A stretch of DNA of 64,000 nt from positions 5,516,222 to 5,580,221 of the forward strand of contig CM044956.1 of the NCBI GenBank assembly GCA_024516035.1, given 5' to 3'. The first letter of the stretch is position 1, and the number at the start of each line of letters is the position of its first letter. The position numbers and the translations under genes were made by a program. The DNA is from Bactericera cockerelli (taxonomy: Eukaryota > Arthropoda > Insecta > Hemiptera > Triozidae). The notes under the pieces were generated by a model. That model did no database searches. It was not told the origin of the DNA and worked only from the letters and a program-made list of their open reading frames with translations. Positions 54,958-64,000 of the stretch are shown here, piece after piece.

Positions 54958-55062
54958 TTAAAGACATTGAATCGGGAGTGTTACCCGATACTTCCAACCG
55001 GCTATTCTTATCGACCTCTCCCAGCCTGATTATTGTTGGGAATAGCCAGCATCTCGAAGTTA
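54958..55062 (-). mobile_element. 5S-derived SINE, decayed
   Basis: Recognisable only by GGGAGTGTTACCC and CTCCCAGCCTGATTATTG. Confidence 0.5.
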
Positions 55063-55064
55063 AT

Positions 55065-56262
55065 TGTTTTTCTTATCCTGTGTGTATTCTGGGTCTTGTT
55101 AAGTGTTCTCTTAGTGTAGATCTTGTTGTTATTTTCCTGCTAATATAATCAAAGGAAGATACAGGTAAATTGCATTTTTGTATATGTGAGGCAGTATGTT
55201 GAAGTCATTCGTATATTTTAGGGCACCTTGCTGACTCATGAAGAACTGGCATTATTAGCTTTTCATATGATATAATTGAAATATATCTTCATTAGTATCT
55301 TCTGTGTCTTTTTACTTCATTTTACTCGCTTAACTTCAGCTATGAGAACTATTAGGCTTTAAAATAGGAGGGTTATTGTCTTATCAAAAGAAAGAAGAAA
55401 AAAATATCAAATTTATCACTACGATTTTAACAATATCATCGTCTATTTTTATTTTTTAATAGATGTGTGTACAAAATTACAATATTAAAATAATCAATTA
55501 CTTTACAATTAAAAGTACCGGTATAAAGTTGTTTTTATGGCAATATCATTAAAGAAGGGCATATGAAAAGGTAATTTTTATTTTAAATATTTTTTACAAC
55601 TGCAAAGTGTTGTGAAAAATTTACAAAAGACAACTTCCTCTTGGAGTAAGCTTAACGCCAATAATTGGAATGGTTTTACTTCAAATTATTATTCTTTCTG
55701 AAAAAATTTCAGAACCAAAAATTGTAATTGAAATACTGTGATTACATGGAACTTGTTCAGAATACTCCAAAAGAAATAAGTCTTTTTCTGAACTGAATCG
55801 AAGGTTTCTGGTAGGGCATGGATAAAACTAGGAAGAAAGCTGAACCAATGGTACCGATAGAACATTTAAAATAAACATCATTTGAGATGTCTAAAATATT
55901 CCAAATTAATGAACATTAGTTTTCTATAAGCTAAAACTGAACATTTTTTTATTGTTGTATTTCTAGTATTAAGTACATAATATTATGTGGGCTAACCTAG
56001 GAATAATTTGAATGCGTATATTAAAAAGTCCCTGAAGAACAAAATTTCAGACAATTATGGTTTTACACGAACACATAGTCTATTCAATGTGAACAGAAAA
56101 AAAACATGCAAAAACTGCAGTTCAAGTCCTTCCAGACAGAAGGGAATAGTAGACAATACGGCGCCGGTGGTTAGTCCCGAGGGACGGTGGTTACTTTACA
56201 ATACTCAGTCGATAACTCCTCATCTCAAATAATCTCCTCTCCTTATCAAGTGACTAAAAGCT
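55065..56262. other. AT-rich intergenic DNA downstream of the cuticular gene
   Basis: No repeat or frame recognised. The cuticular gene's 3' UTR should begin below 56263 on the minus strand; no clear polyadenylation signal was chosen. Confidence 0.4.
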
Positions 56263-56748
56263 CTACTTTCTCCTGTAGCCACCAAAGCCGCCACTTCCCT
56301 TCACTGGACCGCCTCCGCCGCCACTGGGGTATCCCGACGGGAAGTTACCGTTGGCGCCGCCAGATGGAGCTGGGGCTGGTGGGGGCTTGAATCCTCCAGC
56401 CGGGGGAGGTCCGTAGCTACCGCCGGGGGGCTTAGCTCCGCCGCCTCCAGCTTGAGGGGGTCCGTAGCTGCCGCCAGGGGGCTTAGCTCCGCCGCCTCCA
56501 GCCTGAGGTGGGCCGTAGCTACCGCCAGGGGCGGGGCCAGATGGTCCGGGAATAGCTTCGCCTTCGTACTTCACGTCGGCTTGGTAGCCGTTCTCGTCAG
56601 CTTTGTACGTGACAATCTGCTTGCGGCCGTCCGGAAGAGCCACGTTGTAAACACCATTCACGGTTTTGCCGTCGGAATCAGCCTTGTGCCCGAAGTCTGT
56701 ACCTGTCGTGTCATCCTTCACTTGGTAGTTGAAATTGAATGGTTCGGG
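56263..56748 (-). CDS. Cuticular protein exon 3: RR chitin-binding domain and glycine repeats
   Basis: 486 nt including the TAG stop. The acceptor is CTTCAACAG. It encodes PEPFNFNYQVKDD, the rest of the RR domain, then three GGSYGPP units separated by QAGGGGAKPP-like spacers, and a basic end GYRRK. The DNA is far GC-richer than its surroundings. Confidence 0.92.
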   Translation of the reverse strand, partial: PEPFNFNYQVKDDTTGTDFGHKADSDGKTVNGVYNVALPDGRKQIVTYKADENGYQADVKYEGEAIPGPSGPAPGGSYGPPQAGGGGAKPPGGSYGPPQAGGGGAKPPGGSYGPPPAGGFKPPPAPAPSGGANGNFPSGYPSGGGGGPVKGSGGFGGYRRK

Positions 56749-58105
56749 CTGTTGAAGAGAAAAATTGAGAGTGAAAAGTTTGTGTTAAGACTATCGTCAG
56801 TAAGCTATCGGGTAAGATAATTATAATATTACTCTTTGAAAAAAACATAAATATACATATAAAACCTGGGCCTCATTTCATAAAGTATTCTCACTCTCGA
56901 AATCCATAAATCTCCATTTCAATCGTCAAATGTTGATCAAATAACGCACTCTTTCAGTGCATTATATAAAGGAAAATTTGAAGGTTGAAATGCAGATTTG
57001 AGGATTTTAAGAGTGTGAGTGCTTTCTGGAGTGAGTCCCTGGTATCATAATTATCAGGATATCCGTTAATTACAAAGAACGCGAATTTAGTGCAACCAAA
57101 TAATACAAACAACTTTTTTATTTTCACAAATCAACGGGGATATAGCCCATTTTATGTCGAAAGATGCCTGCCGTTGTAAAAATTACAATCAAACCGTCTC
57201 ATGAATAACTCATTGTCAAAATGATTATTTTATTTTATTTTATTTTAATAATATTGTAATAAATGGGAATACATCCCGTCAGTTCTTGTTAAAAAAAAAT
57301 GTCTCACCTCACTTCCTTCCTGACCACCGCCCCGCCGCCAACGCCGTATCCGCCTCCGGCTGGTTTACCCCCAGAAGGAGCTGGTGGAGGTGCCCCCCCA
57401 TACCCCCCGCTACCCCCCTGGGGCACGCCAGGGGCGCCGTAGGTGGGTGAGGGCGGCTTTCCGCTGCCGTATTGACTCGAGACTCGGCCGCTCAAGATCG
57501 ACAGGACAGCGAGGCTGCAAAAGATCTGGAAGAGAATTGATACATATTGTTTAATGAGATAGTTCTCAGAGAAATTTTTGAGTTAAAAAAAGGAAATAAC
57601 TAAAAATCTGGAATAGAAAAGATACAGTCCTATTGTTTTATGGGATGGTTTGGAGAAAGTTTTGAGTTAAAAATAAGGGGGAAAAAAAAACGCTTGCATA
57701 CGAGTCTGCAACCATTGGCACATTTTCATTTTTATAATTTAATATTTCGTTACATAATTTTGTTACATAATTTCGTCACATAATTTCGTTACATAATTTC
57801 GTCACATAATTTCGTTACATAATTTTGGTTATGTGCCAGAGCAAAGACATGAAAATGTCAATTTAATATTTCGTTACATAATTTCGTTACATAATTTCGT
57901 CACATAATTTCGTTACATAATTTCGTTACATAATTTTGGTTATGTGCCAGAGCAAAGACATGAAAATGTCAAAAAGATCTGGAAGAGAAAAGATACGTAT
58001 ATTGTTTTATGGGATGGTTTAGGGAGATTTTGAGTTAAAATAAGGAAACAACAAAAGATTTGGAAGCGAAAAGATACATATTGTTTTATGAGATAGTTTT
58101 TAAAG

Positions 58106-58142
<37 letters not shown>

Positions 58143-61100
58143 AGCATTTTTTTAAAAAGATTAAACGTATAATAAAGAACACTTGCTTGTGAGTATACTA
58201 ACATCACTTACACAGTAATTTGGTAGTCATGACATGCTTTTTGGCATAATTATGTATTAGGTAATATCTTTTATTGTCTTTAACATGGATATCCAACTAG
58301 TCATTGATTTGGATATTTTTTATAAGCTTTATGAAAACATTGGTATTGTTGTTTTCAAATGCAATTTTTGTAAACAATGTTATGTTTATAAAAAAAAATG
58401 ATAATAATGAATAAATAATAATAAGTAACTACCCTTAAACAGTATTTGTTTAGCCATCATATATTTTTTGCCATATATGTAATAAGTACTCGTAGTATCG
58501 TTAACTTAGACATCAACTACTCATTGATTTGGTTTTTTTCTTTAAGTGCCTAACCTAATTCTGAAAAATACAATAATTACTGATAGTCACATACTATACA
58601 AACATAATTGACGTCTAGAGTCAAATATTTAAAACCAACCTTCAAGTTACAATTAATTTGGAGTCAAAACATCGTCGCCAATAATTGGCAAAATAATTAT
58701 ATACCTCAAAAATTCTTCACTATTCTACCTATTCTCATTAAAAAAATACAAATTATCATAATCAAGGTACATACTTTCAGAGACACAATAGAAGAAATTA
58801 TCTGTCTCCTACAATAGAAAATTCTGCTGGTAGTAACTGCATAACAATAGATTTTCCATGAAGTTCAATGTCATTGGAATTAAAAAATTAAACAGTAACA
58901 GTAAAAAAATTGATGATATCATTAAGTCCCAATGAACATTGAACAGCATTCAATAGCACAATGCCATTCCGATTTAAATATGAATAATTATATCTGAATC
59001 AAACCTATGAATTGAATCGGAATTAAATTGACAGGATTAATTTTCAAGAATTCTGTGATTGCTCCATGCTATCTGAGCAGGCTAATAGCTCATCTCATTC
59101 AGAATCAGACTATTAACCTTTCACCAGTAGGATCTGTGACCTGGACCATTAACTTGACCTGATACCAGTAGGCTAATGGGTGAGCCATTATCTCTTCGCA
59201 CTTGTTTGAATGACTCATTAAATATACTATCACCTTTTAGAATGATAAGATGCAAATCTCGAGTTGTTGTTGTTTTACTAGTTGTTGTTACACTTCTGAG
59301 AAATTTCTAATATTAGAAATCGGAAGTATTTTGTTTTGTTTTTTTCAACAAAACTTTCATTTATTTACATATCAAGCTCGCCGGGAGGCCCTCGCTCGTC
59401 AAGTAGCGCCAGCCAACCGGCCTATATTAACACGAATTATACAATCCATTAAAAGAATATCAACAAAGACGAAATTTTCAATGAGAATAGTTATTCCCCC
59501 ATAGCCTGATTATTTGCTAATGAATGTCTTTTATTGCTTTCGTGTGTGCTCTAAATTGCTAGTCGAGTTGATATAGATTCTAGACAGAGATATAGATGCT
59601 AGACAGAGATCTAGATGCTAGACAGAGATCTAGATGCTAGACAGAGATCTAGATGCTAGACAGACATCTAGATGCTAGACAGGGATCTAGATGCTAGACA
59701 GAGATCTAGCTGCTAGACAGAGGTATAGATGCTAGACAGTGGACTTGTAAACAATCAAATGGGAGAATGTGTGGATCAAATCCACTGAGATCATATAACA
59801 TAGAAGGAGACCGGATGTATCGAGATTTGCGTCCAAGAGGGACCATCAGCTGATTTCAGAATGAGGTAAACAAAAAATTCAAATAAATAAATTGAACCAA
59901 TCAGAGGCCGGGATTTGTTAAAAGAGGGACCATCAGCTGTTCACAGTTGGACCCATAAATTTGTTCAGTTTGAGATAGGTAAGGTTCCCTCTATGTTATA
60001 TGATCTCAGTGATCAAATCCCTACCTATGAATAAATTTTATTTTTTGAGTATTTGTGATCAGAGAACAAGAGAGTTAAATGGTAACGAAATAAATTAATG
60101 CTGATAGCACAAATTTTACCCATATTTTGTACATTGGTATTTTATTTAAAAAAGAGTTGAATACGGCCATTATAGTCACTACCAGGCCCGACCGGTGCTA
60201 AGGAGCTTCAGAACTGCAGCACCCCGAACCAAAAAGAGAAAATTTTCTCACGTCCTAGCTTCTGCACAATGAAAATTATCACATATTTCTAGAGTAAATA
60301 CTAGATGATTATTATGATTGGCATGGTAAACAATATAAAACTCTTTAGATACTGAAAGAGCTACTCTATAAATGCCATATTAGTCCAGATTTTGTGGCAG
60401 CACCCTCAAAACATTTTCCCACCGGCCGCGCCTGGTCAATACCTATTGCTTTTAATGTTTTTGTTGCTCTCATTGTAAGCTAGTATTTAAAATTTCTAGT
60501 GCTTTTCTTCAAACTCTCCACTAAAGTCTACTTTCAACAGTTCTTTTCGAGAAAATATGCGTACTTCACCTAAAGGTATTGAATATTTTTTCTTGATACC
60601 TAACTTGTTCAAATATGTCGGAACAAGTTATCGGGGTAAAAAATATGATCACTAGTAAAATAAAAATCAAGTTTTTATTATTATATTATTTGTTTTTAAT
60701 TTCCTAATAGTATGCACAAAGTTCATGGTAGTCATTAGATACAAAGTACTTGATCAGAATGGAGGACGTAGCTTTTTCTTCAAATTCGAAAAATATAAAT
60801 AAAAGTACGTTTGAAAATAGTGGAATTTTTTTGCACAACAAAAAAAGATTTTGAGCTTTTATAAGAAGTTATGCTCTAAAAAAAGAACAATTTAAATCCA
60901 AGAAGAAAGATTCATCATAAAAGAAAGAACAATGTATTGTTTTGTTAGCATATTTTGAAGGTTTCGATCTTGAATTGAAGTTGAACCATAACGACTAAAT
61001 TTGAATCTATCCTTCTTTTTGCATCTTTAAAGTTATCTTTAACGTTAACTCAAGAAGATTTCAAATTTAAGAATCTTCAAGAGGCAAGATTCAATTAGCT

Positions 61101-62239
61101 ACCTACAGTAGTACCAATTTTTTTCCAGGTACCTCGAATTTCAAAGTATGAAAACTTAACCCCATCGATGGTTACAAAACTCCACACCATGTTCGTTGTA
61201 AATAATTGGGAAAAAATAAATTACCTAATTGTTTAATTTAATGAAAATATGAAATATCATGACTTCTCTTACAATTAGACAACACCAGAAAAGGTAAGAG
61301 CCTCATGTTAAGCTGATATTGAGAGAAAAATCTAATCTAAGATATTATTTTAAGGATATTATCAAATCTGATTAAAAGCATGTGACCGTATTACAGTCAA
61401 TAACATGGAGGGATAAAAATCTAGGATTTTTTTTATATTTGTGTATCATTAGAGTTTTCATGATAACTTTCGTGCTGTCACAACTACTCAAACTCGCTTT
61501 ACTAAATCTTAACTGAACTTGGGACTTAAACCACCGACCTCCAGGTTAACATTTCGCAGCCTTATCGATACTGAGGTCGGTTAAAATCTCAGATATTTCA
61601 GTATTGCAAAACTATACCCTGAAATTTTCGCTAATCTTAGGAGTACTTCAAAACTCGTGTAACCTATTTCAATTTTTTATGAACAGGAAGTGTTCGCTTT
61701 GGTGAGCAATTTCAAAACTCAAGAAAGCAGATACATTTCTGTAACAATAATGTTTGAAGAGAAAATTCTTAGCGTAGATTGAATGCATGAATATAAGTAA
61801 TTGAGTTATGATTAAATTAATAAGCAAGAATAGGAAACATGTTTTCTTTTTATAAAATAATGGATATTTTCTAAATTGAAACTTTTAAAAAAATAAATTT
61901 TGTATAAATTGATTGAAAATCACACTTGAACACAAAAACACTAGGTTAGTTCAAACAATCAACATTGAAACACTTGAAAATTCTACTAATAGATGGGTTT
62001 AAACGTTCATACTAAAAAAGGAAAATAGTTGATGAACAACAATAAAAAAAATCACCCAAAACTTGTTCAAAGAGTTAGACAAATTCTATTAAAATTAAAA
62101 GAAAATTCCAGACATGAAAAACGAACTGTTAAAATCAATTCACTTGAAGTAAATCTAACAGAAACAATCTCTAGAAAAACTTTAACAAAACACAAGAGAA
62201 TCACTTTGAATTATTTACCTGCAAATGTATGGAAGACAT
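56263..62239 (-). CDS. Pro-resilin-like RR cuticular protein, three coding exons
   Basis: Coding exons on the minus strand are 62239-62219, 57525-57313 and 56748-56263, all phase 0 with GT-AG introns, giving 239 aa. It is a secreted structural cuticle protein; the Rebers-Riddiford domain binds chitin. Seen here: a signal peptide split over exons 1 and 2 (hydrophobic IFCSLAVLSILSG, likely cleavage near residue 24), a Gly/Pro/Tyr-rich region (25-78), the RR domain from about 84 to 143 with the classic spacing G110-x8-G119-x6-Y126-x-A-x-E-x-GY133, and a C-terminal region with three GGSYGPP-type repeats. The segment LPDGRKQIV followed by YEGEA is typical of pro-resilin-like RR-2 proteins. Such genes often carry a tiny first coding exon, as here. 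Confidence 0.9.
57313..57525 (-). CDS. Cuticular protein exon 2: signal peptide end and Gly/Pro region
   Basis: 213 nt, phase 0 at both ends. The acceptor reads TTCTCTTCCAG. The donor is GAA followed by GTGAGG; the alternative GTGAGA six bases on would break the frame into exon 3. It encodes IFCSLAVLSILSGRVSSQYG and then Gly/Pro/Tyr-rich sequence. Near-copies of its acceptor region lie upstream in intron 1. Confidence 0.88.
57516..58110 (-). repeat. Duplicated exon 2 acceptor region (four copies)
   Basis: Plus-strand copies of GATCTGGAAGAGAAAAGATA-like sequence followed by a T-rich block and TTTTGAGTTAAAA occur at about 57523 (the real acceptor), 57606, 57973 and 58053. On the minus strand each is a pyrimidine tract ending in CTTCCAG or a one-base variant. 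Confidence 0.75.
57743..57969. repeat. 13-bp tandem array in two blocks
   Basis: Units like CGTTACATAATTT and CGTCACATAATTT are repeated. Each block ends with GGTTATGTGCCAGAGCAAAG and GACATGAAAATGTC. The two blocks are direct copies, so a higher-order duplication of about 110 bp has occurred. Confidence 0.8.
58107..58140. repeat. A homopolymer tract (about 34 bp)
   Basis: An uninterrupted A run within intron 1 of the cuticular gene. It could be a retroposon tail, but no attached element was recognised. Confidence 0.8.
59575..59740. repeat. 19-bp minisatellite, about 8.7 copies
   Basis: Unit TAGATGCTAGACAGAGATC in tandem with a few substitutions, in intron 1 of the cuticular gene. Confidence 0.9.
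59783..60012. mobile_element. 230-bp MITE with 8-bp target duplication (hAT-like)
   Basis: Terminal inverted repeats of about 30 bp begin CACTGAGATCATATAACATA and are flanked on both sides by ATCAAATC. An 8-bp duplication is typical of the hAT superfamily. The interior has no coding capacity, and a GAGGGACCATCAGCTG motif occurs twice within it. Confidence 0.85.
61455..61582 (-). mobile_element. tRNA-derived SINE family B (cuticle gene intron 1)
   Basis: Minus strand, slightly decayed head. Confidence 0.8.
62219..62239 (-). CDS. Cuticular protein exon 1 (7 codons)
   Basis: ATG plus six codons (MSSIHLQ), ending CAG before a GTAAAT donor. It joins in phase 0 to exon 2 to complete a signal peptide. 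It was found by working back from the missing N-terminus of exon 2 to a TATA box with an ATG about 70 nt downstream. It is too short to stand alone, but frame, donor and promoter agree. Confidence 0.78.
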
Positions 62240-62271
62240 TGTTACTGTGATGGGATCGAAATGCCGCGAGC

Positions 62272-62311
62272 AAATGAAGATCTCAACACTTGTGCAAAGG
62301 AGTTTTATATA
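62272..62311 (-). promoter_or_regulatory. TATA-type promoter of the cuticular protein gene
   Basis: On the minus strand TATATAAAA (62311-62303) is followed about 34 nt later by TCATTT (62277-62272), which fits the arthropod initiator TCAKTY. The start ATG is another 36 nt on. Spacing is slightly longer than the usual 30 nt, so the true start site may lie a few bases upstream. Confidence 0.6.
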
Positions 62312-62730
62312 AAAAACCGTTCGCCTAATCGAGATGATTCTTGAATGAAAACCAAATACTACTCACTATAGGGTGACACTCGAATACGCTTGATTGATTC
62401 AGATGCCTCAGTATATATTGGTTTCAGGTCTTCAGGTCGGCTCGATGAAAGGTTAGAGGATTTGTCATTCATTCTAGAGATAGGGTGTGGGAAAAGTTTC
62501 GTGACTGTAGACATAATTATGAAAAGGACTAGGCTAGAAATGAGCTAGGGTCACCAAGTCCTTGAAGGTTTGCTTTGTCAGAACATCCAAGCCTTTGCTT
62601 TCGTATGGTTCTCACTCTTCTTTCTTTCTCTTAACTTTCTTAACCCCCCCCCCTTTCTGTCTCACCATCGGGCTAGCCTGAAGGAATGATGAAGAGGGGA
62701 TTGCCAATTGCTATGAAGAGTTCACAACGT

Positions 62731-63004
62731 TAGTTAAGCACTCGCTCGCCATGCGGAAGGTCCCGGGTTCGATTCCTCGAACCTAAAAAAATGTATTCTA
62801 AATCTGGTTACAGTTGTTTGTAAGGAATACCTTCCGGTGCGCTCGTGCTGACCCAGCACCTAAATGTGAAGTATTTTGTCACTTCTCGCCCATCAGAGGG
62901 GAGGCATACTACGGGATGAGAAAGATACAAAACATACCACAAGCGTCTACAGTACGTCCTGTTTCATGGTTAAGAAATAAGAGAAGGCTGAAAAACACTC
63001 ATCT
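62731..63004 (+). mobile_element. tRNA-derived SINE family A
   Basis: Head starts at TAGTTAAGCACTCGC; full body with several substitutions. Confidence 0.85.
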
Positions 63005-63603
63005 TAAAATAATAAAAAAAAAATACTTAAGTTACTACCCAGAACGAATTACTATGTACCCCTACTACAAGAATTATTAAAATTACAAGAAGAATAAATC
63101 AAATGTATCTCGTTCAAATTGAAAGGAATATATCCTGAGTAGTTATTCAAATTATTTTGACTAAAAATAATAATAATTGAAACACATAGGTAGGTATCTA
63201 TTTTTTTCAAAAATCACTCCCATAGTCCGCGCCATGGACATTCAGAGTTGAAGGTGATGAATCGAGCTAAGTTGACAAAAGTGCTCCTCAATCACGGACG
63301 ATACCATGTTTACAAATGTTTGATTAAGAAGATCAAATCTAAATTAAAAGGTAAAACTGACTTACTCGTAGTCTGAAACCATCAGGACAATTTGGCGTAT
63401 CTCACGCCGTTACAACAACAAAATACAATCGAACCTGGATTTAAAGAGCACTCAAAAGACCGGATTTTTTTCTCTAATATCCATTTTTTTAAAATTTATC
63501 CTATAGAGAGGTAAAATGTTGTCTTTCATCGTTGTCTTATGTCGGGATTCCTATTACATCCATGTTTAACCATAATGCAAATGAAAAAAAACTACTGATA
63601 CAT

Positions 63604-63880
63604 GTTGCCAAACTTTCCTCACATACTCTACCTCGTAGGACTGTTGTCAGCGTGGGACTGGGAGGGTGTCACAAGTTTCGGTCTTTGGAAAGACATAACC
63701 ACCGCCGAAGGACCTATGAGTCCAGACGTTGTGGTCTGCGGCCATTTCACACTGTGGACGTTGCTGGTGACATTTTACCATCAAACCACAAATACCGCCA
63801 TCTATGGAGCAATCAGGAGACAAGATTCAAGATCACGCGTCTGTGATGATGACGGTGGTGAATGGTCAAGGCCGATCCAG
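63604..63880 (+). other. Unassigned open frame with a possible splice donor
   Basis: An open frame starting MLPNFPHILYLVGLLSAWDW runs 92 codons to CAG followed by GTAATA at 63880. Base composition is richer in GC than its surroundings and the N-terminus is hydrophobic. It could be a first exon of a gene leaving the window, or part of a transposon; I do not recognise it. Confidence 0.2.
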
Positions 63881-64000
63881 GTAATAGGGTGATATTTTGA
63901 GGTACTGTTTTTCAGGTACTACCCTACTGTTTTTTTAACAACTTCAGTGCCATGAGTCTCCATTTGGGGTCTCACAGAACTTCACCAAAATGCCAAGCCA

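Larger units (their letters stand above)
57526..62218 (-). other. Cuticular gene intron 1 (4.7 kb)
   Basis: Holds, in the gene's direction, a family B SINE (61455-61582), an 8-bp-TSD MITE (59783-60012), a 19-bp minisatellite, a poly-A/T tract, a 13-bp repeat array and three near-copies of the exon 2 acceptor region. 60021-61450 and 58150-59290 are AT-rich with nothing else recognised. Confidence 0.6.

Noticed and set aside
56452..56820. 122-codon plus-strand frame over the cuticular exon
   Set aside because: Antisense shadow of the GC-rich exon 3 coding for the RR domain and glycine repeats.
59575..59740. CRISPR-like array
   Set aside because: The 19-bp units are contiguous without spacers in a eukaryotic intron; it is a minisatellite.

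Overview
This is nuclear DNA from an arthropod, most likely an insect. It holds a Rebers-Riddiford (RR) cuticular protein gene with a split signal peptide, and an intron-rich gene for the ER thiol-oxidoreductase ERp44. The sequence is AT-rich and gene-poor, and most of it is transposon, SINE and simple-repeat DNA. A hemipteran (planthopper-like) genome is my guess from this texture; nothing in the sequence proves the order.

Layout. 1-18487: no convincing host gene. It holds tRNA-derived SINEs (called families A-E here), 5S rRNA-derived SINEs (family F), purine-rich tracts, and a mirrored repeat-rich element at about 11204-13217. 18488-22971: a 5'-truncated non-LTR retrotransposon on the minus strand sits between two identical 187-bp direct repeats, a very long target-site duplication. 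It landed in one arm of a fold-back (long inverted repeat) element. 23121-24323: a single-exon 400-aa gene of unknown function. 26555-49057: ERp44 on the plus strand, seven coding exons with consistent splice phases, 494 aa, signal peptide, WCRFS active site and C-terminal RDEL. Its introns hold SINEs, Helitrons, a mariner relic, several fold-back elements with CAGGGT...ACCCTG ends and TA flanks, and a minisatellite in intron 3 that copies the exon 3/5' splice-site junction ten more times. 49058-56262: intergenic, rich in 5S-derived SINEs. 56263-62239: a pro-resilin-like RR cuticular protein on the minus strand, three coding exons, 239 aa, with a TATA-type promoter just upstream. 62240-64000: a tRNA-SINE and an unassigned open frame at the end.

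The host genes are not functionally linked: ERp44 works in the early secretory pathway and the cuticle gene makes an extracellular matrix protein. The recurring theme is repeats at splice sites. Six of the twelve ERp44 splice sites lie close to a transposon, SINE or minisatellite. The acceptor of cuticle exon 2 also has near-copies upstream in its intron. The most novel-looking signal is the minisatellite built from a working splice donor at 35113-36050.

Limits: exon joins and transposon families were called by eye from reading frames, splice consensus, target-site duplications and terminal repeats. No alignment, RNA data or database search was available. Repeat boundaries are within about 5-20 bp unless a duplication fixes them.
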